Shown: positions 43,175 to 52,060 of the stretch, piece after piece
Layout: every line of letters starts with the position of its first letter
Numbering within the stretch: the stretch's first letter is position 1
DNA from: Streptosporangium brasiliense
Lineage (GTDB): Bacteria > Actinomycetota > Actinomycetes > Streptosporangiales > Streptosporangiaceae
NCBI RefSeq assembly: GCF_030811595.1
Contig: NZ_JAUSRB010000001.1
Coordinates: 1,901,783 to 1,965,782 of the forward strand
Reading direction: 5' to 3'
DNA: 64,000 nucleotides
Position numbers and translations under genes: made by a program
Notes under the pieces: generated by a model
Told to the model about the DNA's origin: nothing
Databases searched by the model: none
Seen by the model: the letters and a program-made list of their open reading frames with translations, nothing else

Positions 43175-44410
43175 TCAGCCGGCCTGCGGGGTCCGGGGCG
43201 ACCAGACGAGCAGCCCCAGGCACATCTCGTCGCTGGTGCCCTCGCCCCAGACGACGTAGCGGGGCGGCAGGTCGCGCAGCGCGGGCAGCATCTTGCGCAG
43301 GCCCGCGTCGTGGGTGCAGGTCACCCGGAAGGTGTCGCCGGTCTTGACGGTGACGGGCTTGGGCAGCGGGCGGATCGCCTGCTCGTCGAAGTTGTAGGCG
43401 GGGATGTCGAGCAGGGTCCGCGCGCCGGGCGTGTCCGGGTTGAGCTCCACCTTGATCGAGCGCCCGAGCAGGTGCATGTGCCCGGCGACGGCGTACACGG
43501 TGCCGGTCCGGTCGGACTTCTGGTCGCAGTGCTGGGTCGGCGCGGCCACCGGGGGCTTGGCGTTGTTGCAGAACTGGTTGAGGCCGGTCACCATCTGCCC
43601 GGCCTGGTCCCCGAAACGGCGGACGACGTCGCGGACCGCGGCCTCGCGCTCGCACAGCGGGCCGGACTCCTCCGACGTGCACGGCAGCTCGATCGGCGCC
43701 GGCAGCTGCTCGGTCTCCAGCGGGTCGAGGTCGGCCTTGCCGTCGGTGAGCCGCAGCCGGATCCCGGACCGGTCGCTGCCGACCGGCTTGCCCTCGGCGG
43801 CCAGCAGGTTGTAATGCACCTGCATGATGATCCGGCTACCGGCCGGCATCGGATAGCCGACCTTCTGGGTGAGCAGCGTCTCGTCGGCCCCCGGCGCCCA
43901 GTGTCCGATCCAGGAGCCTTCCTCGATGCCGGCGTCGCCGAAGCAGGTCCATCCCTCGCCCGGGGTGTCGGCGTCGAGCTTGGCCGCCGCCTCGGCCCCG
44001 CGGGGATCGACCCGGAAGATGATCGCGTGGTGGACGATGTCGGTGTTCTGCGGCAGGAACTGGCTGCCGGTGAGGAAGGCCCGGCCGGTCAGCCCGGGGT
44101 CGACCAGGAAGCAGCGGTATTCGTCGGTCCCTCCGGAGGGGGCCGACGGGGTGTAGGGCTGCGGCAGCGCCAGGTTGACGAATCGCTCGGAGGACCGCAG
44201 CGGCGCCGCCGGCGGCGGGGACACGCTGCCGTGGCCCCCGTGCCCCCTGGCGGTGGAGGCCGCGCCCGGACTCTGGGAGGCGGAGGCCGCGGCCGGACCG
44301 TGGGAGGCGGCCGGATGCCGCTCTCCGGAGCATGACGCGACGAGAAGGACGGCGGCGAGCGCGACGGCCGTCCCGCCCAACCACCGCGCCGGCCGGACTG
44401 CATGGCTCAT
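43175..44410 (-). CDS. Copper type II ascorbate-dependent monooxygenase-like lipoprotein (PHM/DBH-like)
   Basis: A 411-residue lipoprotein. The signal peptide ends in the lipobox LVAS-Cys (Cys27), and a Pro/Ala/Gly/His-rich linker precedes two PHM-like beta domains. Candidate copper ligands are HHAII in the N-terminal domain, and HMH in AGHMHLLGRS plus the Met of DEMCLG in the C-terminal domain. This is the pattern of peptidylglycine monooxygenase and dopamine beta-hydroxylase relatives. Many cysteines suggest disulfides. Bacterial members are uncommon and their substrates unknown. The ATG follows a GGGGGCGGG-rich stretch. Confidence 0.85.
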   Translation of the reverse strand: MSHAVRPARWLGGTAVALAAVLLVASCSGERHPAASHGPAAASASQSPGAASTARGHGGHGSVSPPPAAPLRSSERFVNLALPQPYTPSAPSGGTDEYRCFLVDPGLTGRAFLTGSQFLPQNTDIVHHAIIFRVDPRGAEAAAKLDADTPGEGWTCFGDAGIEEGSWIGHWAPGADETLLTQKVGYPMPAGSRIIMQVHYNLLAAEGKPVGSDRSGIRLRLTDGKADLDPLETEQLPAPIELPCTSEESGPLCEREAAVRDVVRRFGDQAGQMVTGLNQFCNNAKPPVAAPTQHCDQKSDRTGTVYAVAGHMHLLGRSIKVELNPDTPGARTLLDIPAYNFDEQAIRPLPKPVTVKTGDTFRVTCTHDAGLRKMLPALRDLPPRYVVWGEGTSDEMCLGLLVWSPRTPQAG

Positions 44411-44803
44411 GACCCGCCCCCTGCTCTCTCGGGATTCCCCGCGAGCTCCAGCGCGCCGGGGACGGAGCCCTGGACGGGCTCCGAAGCCCAGACTCCACGG
44501 CCCCGGCGCGGTTTTCCATCCGCCGCAAGGCCGAAAGCGCTCCTCCGCGCGGCCGAGACCACCTCTACGCCGGAAGTGGCAGTCACCTACGTCAGAAGTG
44601 GCGGTCACCACGCCGTCCCCGGCCCGCCGGCCGAGGCCGCCGTCCGGTGGCCCCCGGTGGACCGGGACGGCGCGATCGCGCCGTCGCGCGGAGCGGTGGA
44701 GGCGGGCGTCGAGATCGTGACGGGCGGGCACGCCCGGTGCGGTCGCCGTCCAGCGTCCGCCGTCCGTCCGGCGTCCGTCCGTCCGGCGTCCGCCGGGCCG
44801 GTC
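44411..44803. other. Intergenic region with 22-bp tandem repeat and CGTCCG repeats
   Basis: No gene seen. It contains a two-unit 22-bp direct repeat (44566-44609) upstream of the PHM-like gene and a low-complexity CGTCCGCCGTCCGTCCGG-type run at about 44745-44800, next to the HxlR gene 3' end. Confidence 0.6.
44566..44609. promoter_or_regulatory. Tandem 22-bp direct repeat, candidate activator site
   Basis: TACGYCRGAAGTGGCRGTCACC occurs twice head-to-tail with three mismatches and no spacer. The 22-bp period is two helical turns, as used by OmpR-type response regulators. It lies about 155-200 bases before the PHM-like lipoprotein start. Confidence 0.5.
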
Positions 44804-45259
44804 TCAGGCCGGCACGGCGCCGGTGGCCCCCCAGCCCGGGATCTGGAAGCGGGCGGTGAGCGAGTCTTCCGCCACCTCCTCGCCGCAGGCGCGGCAGACC
44901 ACCACCGGGTCGAGGTCGGTCCCGCAGGAGTGCCGGAACACCACCGGAGGGCGGTCGACGAGATGGCGGTCGCCCCAGCTCATCAGCGTGAGCAGCACCG
45001 GACGCAGCTCCCGCCCCGCGTCGGTGAGGTGGTATTCGAAGCGGGGCGGCCGCTCGCTGTAGGGGACCCGCTCTAGCACACCCGCCTCCACGAGGGTGCG
45101 CAGGCGCGTGGCCAGGATGTCGCGCGGGGCCCCGATGTTGCGGGTCATGGCGTCGAAGCGCCGGACGCCCCAGAAGACCTCGCGGAGCACCAGCAGGGAG
45201 TATTTCTCGCCGATCACGCTGAGCGCGTCGGCGATCGAACAGGGGCGGGCGTCGCGCAT
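44804..45259 (-). CDS. HxlR family regulator with C-terminal Cys motif
   Basis: A 151-residue winged-helix regulator: CSIADALSVIGEKYSLLVLREVFWGVRRFDAM and LVEAGVLERVPYSERPPRFEYHLTDAGREL are typical HxlR. The C-terminal extension carries HSCGTD and CRACGEE, a likely small zinc-ribbon. It is divergent from the thiolase gene across 91 bases and is probably its regulator, responding to an aldehyde, quinone or acyl signal. Confidence 0.9.
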   Translation of the reverse strand: MRDARPCSIADALSVIGEKYSLLVLREVFWGVRRFDAMTRNIGAPRDILATRLRTLVEAGVLERVPYSERPPRFEYHLTDAGRELRPVLLTLMSWGDRHLVDRPPVVFRHSCGTDLDPVVVCRACGEEVAEDSLTARFQIPGWGATGAVPA

Positions 45260-45350
45260 ACGCCCAGCCTAGGCCAGCGCATTTGCTTATCCAACTCACC
45301 GGGTTATAGTTCATCCAGTTTTCCAACTAACCTGCCGCCCGCAAGGAGCG
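45260..45350. promoter_or_regulatory. Divergent HxlR/thiolase promoter with CCAACT repeats
   Basis: CCAACT occurs at 45291-45296 and 45323-45328, the second inside AGTT-TTCC-AACT, a small inverted repeat. The core is AT-rich (ATTTGCTTATCC, GGTTATAGTTC). These are candidate HxlR sites. Confidence 0.5.
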
Positions 45351-46541
45351 ATGGACATGCGCGACGCCGTCATCGTGGAGGCCGTACGGACCCCGATCGG
45401 GAAGGGGAAGCCGGGCGGCGCGCTCGCCGGCGTCCACCCGGTCGAGCTGCTCGCCCACACCCTCCGTGCCCTCCTCGGCCGCTCCGGCGTCGACCCGGCA
45501 CTCGTCGACGACGTGATCGGCGGCTGCGTCGACCAGGTGGGGGAGCAGGCGATGAACACCACCCGCTACGCCTGGCTGTCGGCCGGCTTCCCGGAGTCCG
45601 TCCCGGCGACCACCGTCGACCGCCAGTGCGGCTCCTCCCAGCAGGCCGTCCACTTCGCCGCCCAGGGCGTGATCTCCGGGGCGTACGACCTGGTGGTGGC
45701 CTGCGGGATCGAGTCGATGAGCCGGGTGCCGATGTGGTCCAACGTGCCGCCGGGCGCCGACCCCTTCGGCCCCGGGGTCGCGGCCCGCTACCCCGAGGGG
45801 CTGGTGCCCCAGGGCATCAGCGCCGAGCTCGTCGCGGCGGAGTGGTCGATCGGCCGGGAGGAGATGGACGCCTTCGCCGCCGCCTCCCACCGGCGGGCCG
45901 CGCGGGCGCACGCGGACGGCCTGTTCGACGCCGAGCTCGCACCCGTCGCGACGGACGCCGGAATGGTGACCGCCGACGAGTCCGTACGGCCGGGCACCAC
46001 CCCCGAGATCCTCGCCGGGCTCCGCCCGGCCTTCGCCGACCCCACCTTCGCCGAGCGCTTCCCGCAGATCACCTGGTCGGTCACCGCGGGCAACGCCAGC
46101 CCGATCAACGACGGCGCCTCCGCCGTGCTGATCGCCTCCGGCGAGACCGCGGCCCGGCTGGGGCTGCGCCCGAAGGCGCGGCTGCACAGCTTCTCGGTGG
46201 TCGGCTCCGACCCGCTGACCATGCTGACCGGCATCATCCCGGCCACCGGAAAGGTGCTGAGCCGGGCCGGGCTGAGCCTGGACGACATCGACCTGTTCGA
46301 GGTCAACGAGGCCTTCGCCTCCGTCGTGCTGGCCTGGCTGAAGGAGACCGGCGCCGACCCCGCCAAGGTCAACGTCAACGGCGGCGCCATCGCGCTGGGC
46401 CACCCCCTGGGCGCCAGCGGCACCCGCCTGATGACCACCCTCGTCAACGCCATGCACCAGCGCGGAGCCCGCTACGGGCTGCAGACCATGTGCGAGGCGG
46501 GCGGGCTGGCCAACGCGGCCATCCTGGAGGCGGTCGGGTGA
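45351..46541 (+). CDS. Acetyl-CoA acetyltransferase / 3-ketoacyl-CoA thiolase
   Basis: A 396-residue thiolase. The acylated nucleophile is in VDRQCGSSQQA (about residue 92), the general base His in NGGAIALGHPLGASGTR, and the proton-donating Cys in MCEAGGLANA. The Gln-Cys-Gly-Ser-Ser-Gln-Gln form is characteristic of FadA5/FadA2-like thiolases of actinobacteria that act in steroid side-chain or fatty acid beta-oxidation. No other beta-oxidation gene adjoins it. AAGGAGCG precedes the ATG. Confidence 0.93.
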   Translation: MDMRDAVIVEAVRTPIGKGKPGGALAGVHPVELLAHTLRALLGRSGVDPALVDDVIGGCVDQVGEQAMNTTRYAWLSAGFPESVPATTVDRQCGSSQQAVHFAAQGVISGAYDLVVACGIESMSRVPMWSNVPPGADPFGPGVAARYPEGLVPQGISAELVAAEWSIGREEMDAFAAASHRRAARAHADGLFDAELAPVATDAGMVTADESVRPGTTPEILAGLRPAFADPTFAERFPQITWSVTAGNASPINDGASAVLIASGETAARLGLRPKARLHSFSVVGSDPLTMLTGIIPATGKVLSRAGLSLDDIDLFEVNEAFASVVLAWLKETGADPAKVNVNGGAIALGHPLGASGTRLMTTLVNAMHQRGARYGLQTMCEAGGLANAAILEAVG

Positions 46542-46562
46542 CGGCGCCGGCGGCGGAGGGAC

Positions 46563-46665
46563 GGCGGCGCCACCGGGGGACCAGGCGGAGGGGCGGCGGC
46601 CCCGATCAGGGCGGGGGTGGCGGCGCCGATCAGGGCGGGGAGCGGCGGCGCCGACCAGGGGAGGA
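46563..46665. repeat. About 25-nt GC-rich tandem repeats
   Basis: Three to four imperfect units of GGCGGCGCCGATCAGGGCGG between the thiolase stop and the methyltransferase gene. No coding meaning was found. Confidence 0.7.
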
Positions 46666-46718
46666 ATGCGGCCGAAAAGGCGTTCCCGCCGTCACCTGAG
46701 CTCCTATAGTCGATCACT

Positions 46719-47528
46719 ATGCCGTCCAAGGGAGACTCCGCGAACACCCGCGACGTGACCGCCCTCGTGGGAGCCGACACCCCCAACATCGCCCGCATGT
46801 ACGACTACTGGCTCGGGGGCAAGGACAACTTCGCGGCCGACCGCGAGAGCGCCGAGGAGATCGTCAAGATCTCCGAGGGGCGGGTCCTGCGGGGCGTCCG
46901 GCTCAACCGGGCCTTCCTGGGGCGGGCGGTGCGGGCGGCCGCAGAGGCCGGGGTCCGCCAGTTCCTCGATCTGGGCTCCGGCCTGCCGACCAGGGAGAAC
47001 GTCCACGAGGTCGCCGGACCCGGCGCGCGGGTGGTCTACGTGGACTACGACCCGGTGGTCGCCAGTCACGCCCACGCGATCCTGGCCAGGTCCGACGGCG
47101 TGGGCTTCGTCCAGGCCGACCTGCGCAGGCCCGCCGAGATCCTCGGCCACCCCACGGTCCGGGAGATCGTCGACTTCGACGAGCCGCTCGCGCTCCTGTT
47201 CGTCTCCGTGCTGCACTTCGTCGGTGACGCGGACGGCCCGCACCGCGTCGTCGCGGACTTCCGCGACGCCGCCGCGCCCGGGAGCCACCTGATCCTCTCC
47301 CACCTGTCGAAGGACGGATTCCCGCAGAAGATGGCGGCCACCGAGCAGGTCTACCAGGGCGCCAGCGCCCGGCTCGGGGCGCGCACGCGCGAGGAGATCC
47401 TCGCCTTCTTCGACGGCTTCGAGCTGTCCGAGCCGGGCCTGGTCGGCCCCACCGAATGGCGCCCCGGCGCCGGAGGGGCCGGTCCCGAGAGGTTCGCCGG
47501 CCTGGTCGGCATGGGGGTCAGGCGCTGA
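46719..47528 (+). CDS. SAM-dependent methyltransferase, DUF574 family
   Basis: A 269-residue protein with the DUF574 signature NIARMYDYWLGGKDNFAADRE and a SAM-binding loop FLDLGSGLPT, followed by VVYVDYDPVV. The family is strongly expanded in actinomycetes and its substrates are mostly unknown. It has the expected length and ends FAGLVGMGVRR. It stands alone between the thiolase and the beta-propeller gene. Confidence 0.92.
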   Translation: MPSKGDSANTRDVTALVGADTPNIARMYDYWLGGKDNFAADRESAEEIVKISEGRVLRGVRLNRAFLGRAVRAAAEAGVRQFLDLGSGLPTRENVHEVAGPGARVVYVDYDPVVASHAHAILARSDGVGFVQADLRRPAEILGHPTVREIVDFDEPLALLFVSVLHFVGDADGPHRVVADFRDAAAPGSHLILSHLSKDGFPQKMAATEQVYQGASARLGARTREEILAFFDGFELSEPGLVGPTEWRPGAGGAGPERFAGLVGMGVRR

Positions 47529-47612
47529 GCGCCGCGCCGCCGCGGGCCGGATACGCGGCGGCGGGTCACAGGGCCGGCCGGACCGCGGGCGCCGACGTCC
47601 CCGGACGGGCTG

Positions 47613-48818
47613 TCAGCCCGCGGCGGGGTCCAGGGAGCCGATCACATCCTCGGGGACCTGTCCCGGCCGCTCACGCTGGGGGAAGTCGCCGACCGGCACC
47701 CGGGCCACCTCGCGCGCGGTGTCGTAGTCCACGACCGAGATCACGTCCTTCTCGCTGAGCGACACGAAGCAGCGTCGGCCGTCGGCGCCGGTGGTCGCCC
47801 AGTACGGCAGGCTGCCGGCGTCGTAGTGCACGTAGCCCCGCGTGGTCAGCCCGGGACGGTCGACGATCGCCACGTAGTCGTCGATCGTGCCCGCCACGCA
47901 GAGCTTGCCGTTGTCGCCCGACATCGCCATGCCATGGTGCGCGGAGTTCTGCGGGTAGTCGTCGGCGGCGAGCCTCCCGCCCGCCTCGCTGAAGGGCATC
48001 TCGACCTTCCGGGTGATCTTCCCGGTGACCAGGTCGACCTCGGCGAAGCCGTTGAGATAGGAGAACTGGGCGTACATCGTCCTGTTGTCGGGAGTGAACA
48101 CCGCGGGGCGGATGCCGTACTCGAAGGTGTGTTTCCTGATCACCTTGAGCGTGGCGGCGTCCACGACCGTGAGCTGCCTGCCGCCCTTGAGGGCGTTCAG
48201 CGCCCTGGGCAGGGAGGTGACGCCGATGCTGGAGTTGTACAGGAACCTGCCGTCGGGGGAGTAGTCGTTGGCGTGCGGATAGGTCCCGGTCGGGATGTCG
48301 GTGACGAGCGCGCCGGTGGCGGTGTCGATCACCTGCGCCGCGGAGGCGGTCGTCGCCGACACGATGAAGTGCCTGCCGTCGGCGGAGAGCGCCGCGTGGT
48401 CGGCCTTGAAGCCCTCGATCTTGTAGCGCCACAGCATCCTCCGGCCGGCGATGTCGAAGGCCACCGCGTCAGACAGGTTGCCGCGGGAGACGTACAGGGT
48501 GCGCCCGTCGGGGGACAGCGCCATGTCGTCGACGAGCTTGCGGTATCCCTGGATCCGGTTGACCGCCTCGTAGCCGGCGCGCTCGACCGGGTTCATCGCC
48601 CTCAGGCGCTCGTCCAGATCGGGGACCGCGTCGAAGGAGCCCAGGTTGCGGTAGGTGGCGCTGTCGACGAAGCTGACCGTCCCGCCCTGCGCGTTGCCCA
48701 CCAGGAGCACCTCGCGCGCCGGCGCCGACCGGGCGGCGGAGGCGGGGCCGGCGAGGGCCGCCAGCAGCATGGTGGCCGCGGCGAGCGGCATGACGGACTT
48801 CATGGAAGGTGCGCGCAC
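47613..48818 (-). CDS. Secreted YVTN-type beta-propeller protein
   Basis: About 401 residues with an N-terminal signal peptide (MKSVMPLAAATMLLAALAGPASA). Repeated blades of the YncE/YVTN type follow: MALSPDGRTLYVSRG, AALSADGRHFIVSA, NDYSPDGRFLYNSS, VFTPDNRTMYAQF. It ends in VISVVDYDTAREVARVPVGDFPQ. Ligand is unknown; such propellers often act as extracellular scaffolds or binding proteins. GTG 48818 is preferred because GAGAGGA lies upstream; ATG 48803 also gives a full signal peptide. Confidence 0.85.
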   Translation of the reverse strand: MRAPSMKSVMPLAAATMLLAALAGPASAARSAPAREVLLVGNAQGGTVSFVDSATYRNLGSFDAVPDLDERLRAMNPVERAGYEAVNRIQGYRKLVDDMALSPDGRTLYVSRGNLSDAVAFDIAGRRMLWRYKIEGFKADHAALSADGRHFIVSATTASAAQVIDTATGALVTDIPTGTYPHANDYSPDGRFLYNSSIGVTSLPRALNALKGGRQLTVVDAATLKVIRKHTFEYGIRPAVFTPDNRTMYAQFSYLNGFAEVDLVTGKITRKVEMPFSEAGGRLAADDYPQNSAHHGMAMSGDNGKLCVAGTIDDYVAIVDRPGLTTRGYVHYDAGSLPYWATTGADGRRCFVSLSEKDVISVVDYDTAREVARVPVGDFPQRERPGQVPEDVIGSLDPAAG

Positions 48819-49244
48819 GGTGTCGCCGTCCTCTCGGTCGATGGGCACTTCCGTGAGCTCGCGCCGCGGGACCGGCCGCTGTGGTCGGCGGGGGGAGAGC
48901 GGAGCGCGCCGGCGACCGGATCCGTTCAGGCGAGAACGCTACAGGCGGGCGCGGGCGGGCGCTTGTGGGGGCGTCAGCAATTCGCGGGAGGAGATTGTCG
49001 GCGCCTGACAACCCGGTCAGCGCGGCGGGCCGGGCCGCGGGACGGTCAAGTGTTCGTCGGTGAACATGGGGATAAGCCGGACGGACGGAGGGGTAGGAGA
49101 GCGCCCGTGAAGGGCGAAGCGAACGCCACGGGCCCGCACGTCCCCGCCCCGGCGGAGGCCCGGCCGCCGTCCCGCCGGGACGGGCCGGGCGCCCCGGGCG
49201 GGCCGGACGGCCCCGGCGGGCCGGTGCGCTGAGCGCGGCGAGCG
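48819..49244. other. Intergenic region upstream of the FUSC gene
   Basis: A 426-base divergent spacer. A Pro/Gly-rich 41-codon frame (GTG 49107 to 49232) ends 12 bases before the FUSC start but looks compositional. No repeat or clear operator was found. Confidence 0.5.
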
Positions 49245-51179
49245 ATGTCACCAGTCTTCCGGCGGGCCGCCGACCGGCTGACCGACGCCGCCCCGGGCTG
49301 GCTGCTGGAGGCGGTACGGCCGGCGCCGGCGGCGCTCCGGTGGGGACCGATGCTCCGCATGGCCGTGGGCGTGACCACCCCGCTCCTTGTGGGACTCGCC
49401 GCCGGGCAGATCGCGCTCGGCCTGCTGCCGTCCATGGGCGTCATGTCCACCTCGATGGCCGACCGGGGCGGGTCCTACCGCGCCAGGATCATCCTGATGT
49501 GCGCGGCCGGCTCCGCCGGGGCGCTGGGATATCTCACCGGGGCGCTGGTGCGCGGCGACGGCTGGTGGACGGTGCTGGTCGTGACGGCCGTCTCGGCGCT
49601 GTCCGCGCTGATCAGTACGGCTGGGGCCGCGGGGTCGGCGGCCGGGCTCCAGCTCCTGGTGATGACCGTGCTCGGCACCGGCATCCCGGTCCCGGGGCCG
49701 CCCGGCCCGAACACGCTGAAATTCCTGCTGGGCGCGGTGTGGGCCCTCGCGCTGGCGCTGGCCGGCTGGCCGCTGCGCCCCCGGGCGGCGGAGGAGGCCG
49801 CGGTCACCGCGGCCTACCACGCCCTCAGCCGGCTGTTCGCCGATCACGGCCGCGACGGGCTGAAGGCGTTCGACACCGCCCTCAAGAGCGGCTACGACAC
49901 GGTGCTCAGCGCTCGCTCCGCGGCGGCCGGGACCGATCCCGAGCGCACCCGCCTGGTCGCCCTGCTGAACCAGTCCTCGCTGATCCGCAACGCGCTGATC
50001 TCGCTGTGCCAGGAGGAACGGGAGCCGCCGGAGGAACTGGCGGTCGCCGTGGCGGGGGTCACCGACATGCTCGCCGGCGGGCCCGAGCCGCGGGGGCCGC
50101 GGCAGGAGTACGGCTCACCGGCCCTGCGCGCCCTGCACTCGGCCGTGCGGGGCGCCGCCGAGCTGGCCTCCGGCGGTGACATCGCGGCCGGCCAGGTGCC
50201 CTACGAGCCGGTCGGGCACCGCCGGCGGCTCCGGATGCTGTGGGAGAGGATGTGGTACGGGCACCTGGCCCGCGTCTACACGGTCCGGCTCGTGCTCTGC
50301 ATGGGCGTCGCCGGAGCGGTGAGCGAGTCCGGCTGGTTCGAGCGGTCCTACTGGCTGATGCTGACCGTCGCGCTGGTGCTCAAACCCGACTTCGGGTCGG
50401 TGTTCGCGCGGGCCGTGCAGCGCGCGCTCGGGACGCTCGCGGGGACGCTGATCGGCACGGTGGTGCTCCTGGTGGTGCCGTACGGCCCGGCGCTGCTGAT
50501 CCCGATCGCCGTCTTCGCGGCGCTCATGCCGTACGGCATGCAGCGCAACTGGGGCATGATGTCGGCCTTCCAGGCGCCGCTGGTGCTGCTCCTGGTGGAC
50601 CTGCTGACCCGCGGCGGCCCGAAGCTGGCGGAGGTCCGCCTGGTGGACACCCTGGCCGGCTGCGCCATCGTCCTGCTGCTGGGATATCTGCCATGGCCGG
50701 CGAGCTGGGAGGCACCGGTCGGGCCGAGGTTCGCCGACGCGGTGTCGGCCACCGCGCGCTACCTGCGGCACGCCTTCGACCCGGAGGACCCCGGGAGGGC
50801 GCTGCTCCGCCGCCAGGCGTACGACGCCTTCGCCGACCTGCGGACGGTCTTCCAGCGGGCGGTGACCGAGCCACGTGTGGTCAGCCGGCGCATCACCACC
50901 TGGATGCCCGCGATGACCGCGCTGGAACGGGTGGCCGACGCGACCGCCGCCACCGTCGCGCGGACCGAGCACGGGGCGCCGCCGCCGTCGGAGGCGGCCG
51001 TCCAGGCGCTGGTGACCTCCCTGGAGGGCATCGCCTCCGACGTCCGCGCGGGTCGGGCGCCGCGGAGACCCGAGCTCGCCGACGAGGAGGCCCTGGAACG
51101 GGTGAACTCCGCCGTCTCGAGCCTGCGTGACACCGTGTCGGGAGACCATTCGGGCACCGGCGAGGCGAGGAACGGATAG
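49245..51179 (+). CDS. FUSC-family membrane protein (aromatic acid exporter-like)
   Basis: A 644-residue inner-membrane protein. Two blocks of about five to six hydrophobic helices (about 35-175 and 345-465) are separated by a soluble helical region; a soluble C-terminal domain follows. The second block (SYWLMLTVALVLKPDFGSVFARAVQRALGTLAG) is the FUSC signature seen in fusaric-acid and aromatic-carboxylate (AaeB) exporters. The ribosome site before ATG 49245 is weak. No MFP/HlyD partner is adjacent, as usual in Gram-positives. Confidence 0.88.
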   Translation: MSPVFRRAADRLTDAAPGWLLEAVRPAPAALRWGPMLRMAVGVTTPLLVGLAAGQIALGLLPSMGVMSTSMADRGGSYRARIILMCAAGSAGALGYLTGALVRGDGWWTVLVVTAVSALSALISTAGAAGSAAGLQLLVMTVLGTGIPVPGPPGPNTLKFLLGAVWALALALAGWPLRPRAAEEAAVTAAYHALSRLFADHGRDGLKAFDTALKSGYDTVLSARSAAAGTDPERTRLVALLNQSSLIRNALISLCQEEREPPEELAVAVAGVTDMLAGGPEPRGPRQEYGSPALRALHSAVRGAAELASGGDIAAGQVPYEPVGHRRRLRMLWERMWYGHLARVYTVRLVLCMGVAGAVSESGWFERSYWLMLTVALVLKPDFGSVFARAVQRALGTLAGTLIGTVVLLVVPYGPALLIPIAVFAALMPYGMQRNWGMMSAFQAPLVLLLVDLLTRGGPKLAEVRLVDTLAGCAIVLLLGYLPWPASWEAPVGPRFADAVSATARYLRHAFDPEDPGRALLRRQAYDAFADLRTVFQRAVTEPRVVSRRITTWMPAMTALERVADATAATVARTEHGAPPPSEAAVQALVTSLEGIASDVRAGRAPRRPELADEEALERVNSAVSSLRDTVSGDHSGTGEARNG

Positions 51180-51217
51180 TCGCCGGGCGGGGCCGGCCCG
51201 AGCGCGGGCGGGCTCTA

Positions 51218-51230
51218 CTATCGATGATAG
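51218..51230. promoter_or_regulatory. CTATC-GAT-GATAG inverted repeat upstream of blaI
   Basis: A perfect 5-bp inverted repeat, with the overlapping TACTAT resembling a -10 hexamer. It lies 217 bases before the BlaI start and 38 bases past the FUSC stop. It may mark a promoter for a long BlaI leader. Confidence 0.35.
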
Positions 51231-51446
51231 GAGCGAAGCCGAGGAGGCCGACGGACACCGTGCTCCCGGAGGCCGAGACGCCGTACCGCCGGGAGGGCGA
51301 GACGGCTCGGGAGCGGCCCGCTGCGTGGTCGAGGGGCCCTCCCCGGGCCGCCGGTCACCGCGCCGGCCCGCGCCGCGCGGGCATGGCGGGTGTCTACGAC
51401 GGCAGGTAGCATCGAACGGTCCGCGGGTAGATGGGAGTCGCGCGCG

Positions 51447-51815
51447 ATGCGTGGTCTGGGAGACCTGGAGTCCGCGATCATGGACCGGATGTGGTCCTAT
51501 CACCGGCCCGCGTCGGTCCGGGACGTGCTGGAGGACCTCCGCCGCGGACGGGAGATCGCCTACACCACGGTCATGACCGTGATGGACAAGCTGCACACCA
51601 AGGGCCTGCTGCGCCGGCGGCCGGTCGGCCGGGCCTACATCTACGAGGCGGTGGCCAGCAGAGAGGCCCACACCGCCCAGCTCATGCGCGACGCCCTCGC
51701 CTCCGGCGGCAACCAGGCGGCCACCCTTGTGCACTTCCTGGAACGGCTGACCCCCGAGGAGTCGGCCGCCCTGGAGGCCGCGCTCCGGGTCTACCCGCCC
51801 GGCGGCCGCCCGTGA
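51447..51815 (+). CDS. BlaI/MecI/CopY family repressor
   Basis: A 122-residue winged-helix repressor: LGDLESAIMDRMWSYHRPASVRDVLEDL, AYTTVMTVMDKLHTKGLLRRRPVGRAYIYEAV and a short dimerisation tail. Family members repress beta-lactamase, PBP2a or copper genes and are inactivated by proteolysis by a BlaR1-type M56 protease. No M56 partner gene is beside it here. ATG 51447 matches the family N-terminus. The next gene downstream encodes a cell-wall-active-looking secreted protein. Confidence 0.92.
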   Translation: MRGLGDLESAIMDRMWSYHRPASVRDVLEDLRRGREIAYTTVMTVMDKLHTKGLLRRRPVGRAYIYEAVASREAHTAQLMRDALASGGNQAATLVHFLERLTPEESAALEAALRVYPPGGRP

Positions 51816-52060
51816 CGGCCGCCACGACGCAATCCCTCCCCGGCAGGACGGATCGCCGCCGGCGCTGACGCCCGGTGGCAGGGGCGACGGTGCGGGCCGC
51901 GGCGGTTCCCCGGCGAACATCTCCGTCGTAGGCGCCAAACGTCGGATTTGGCACAACAGCCGCCATGGGGGCATCATCCTCTACTACCGTCCATCGGACG
52001 AAGGGCAGCCCGGCTCGACGCGCTGGAGCGGGTGCCCGTACCTTCGGGGAAGGGAGAAGC

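Noticed and set aside
46563..46665. GC-rich repeats as a regulatory array
   Set aside because: Units are imperfect and low-complexity, with no symmetry; simple slippage is enough to explain them.
49107..49232. 41-codon Pro/Gly-rich frame upstream of the FUSC gene
   Set aside because: Composition-driven sequence with a weak ribosome site and no motif.
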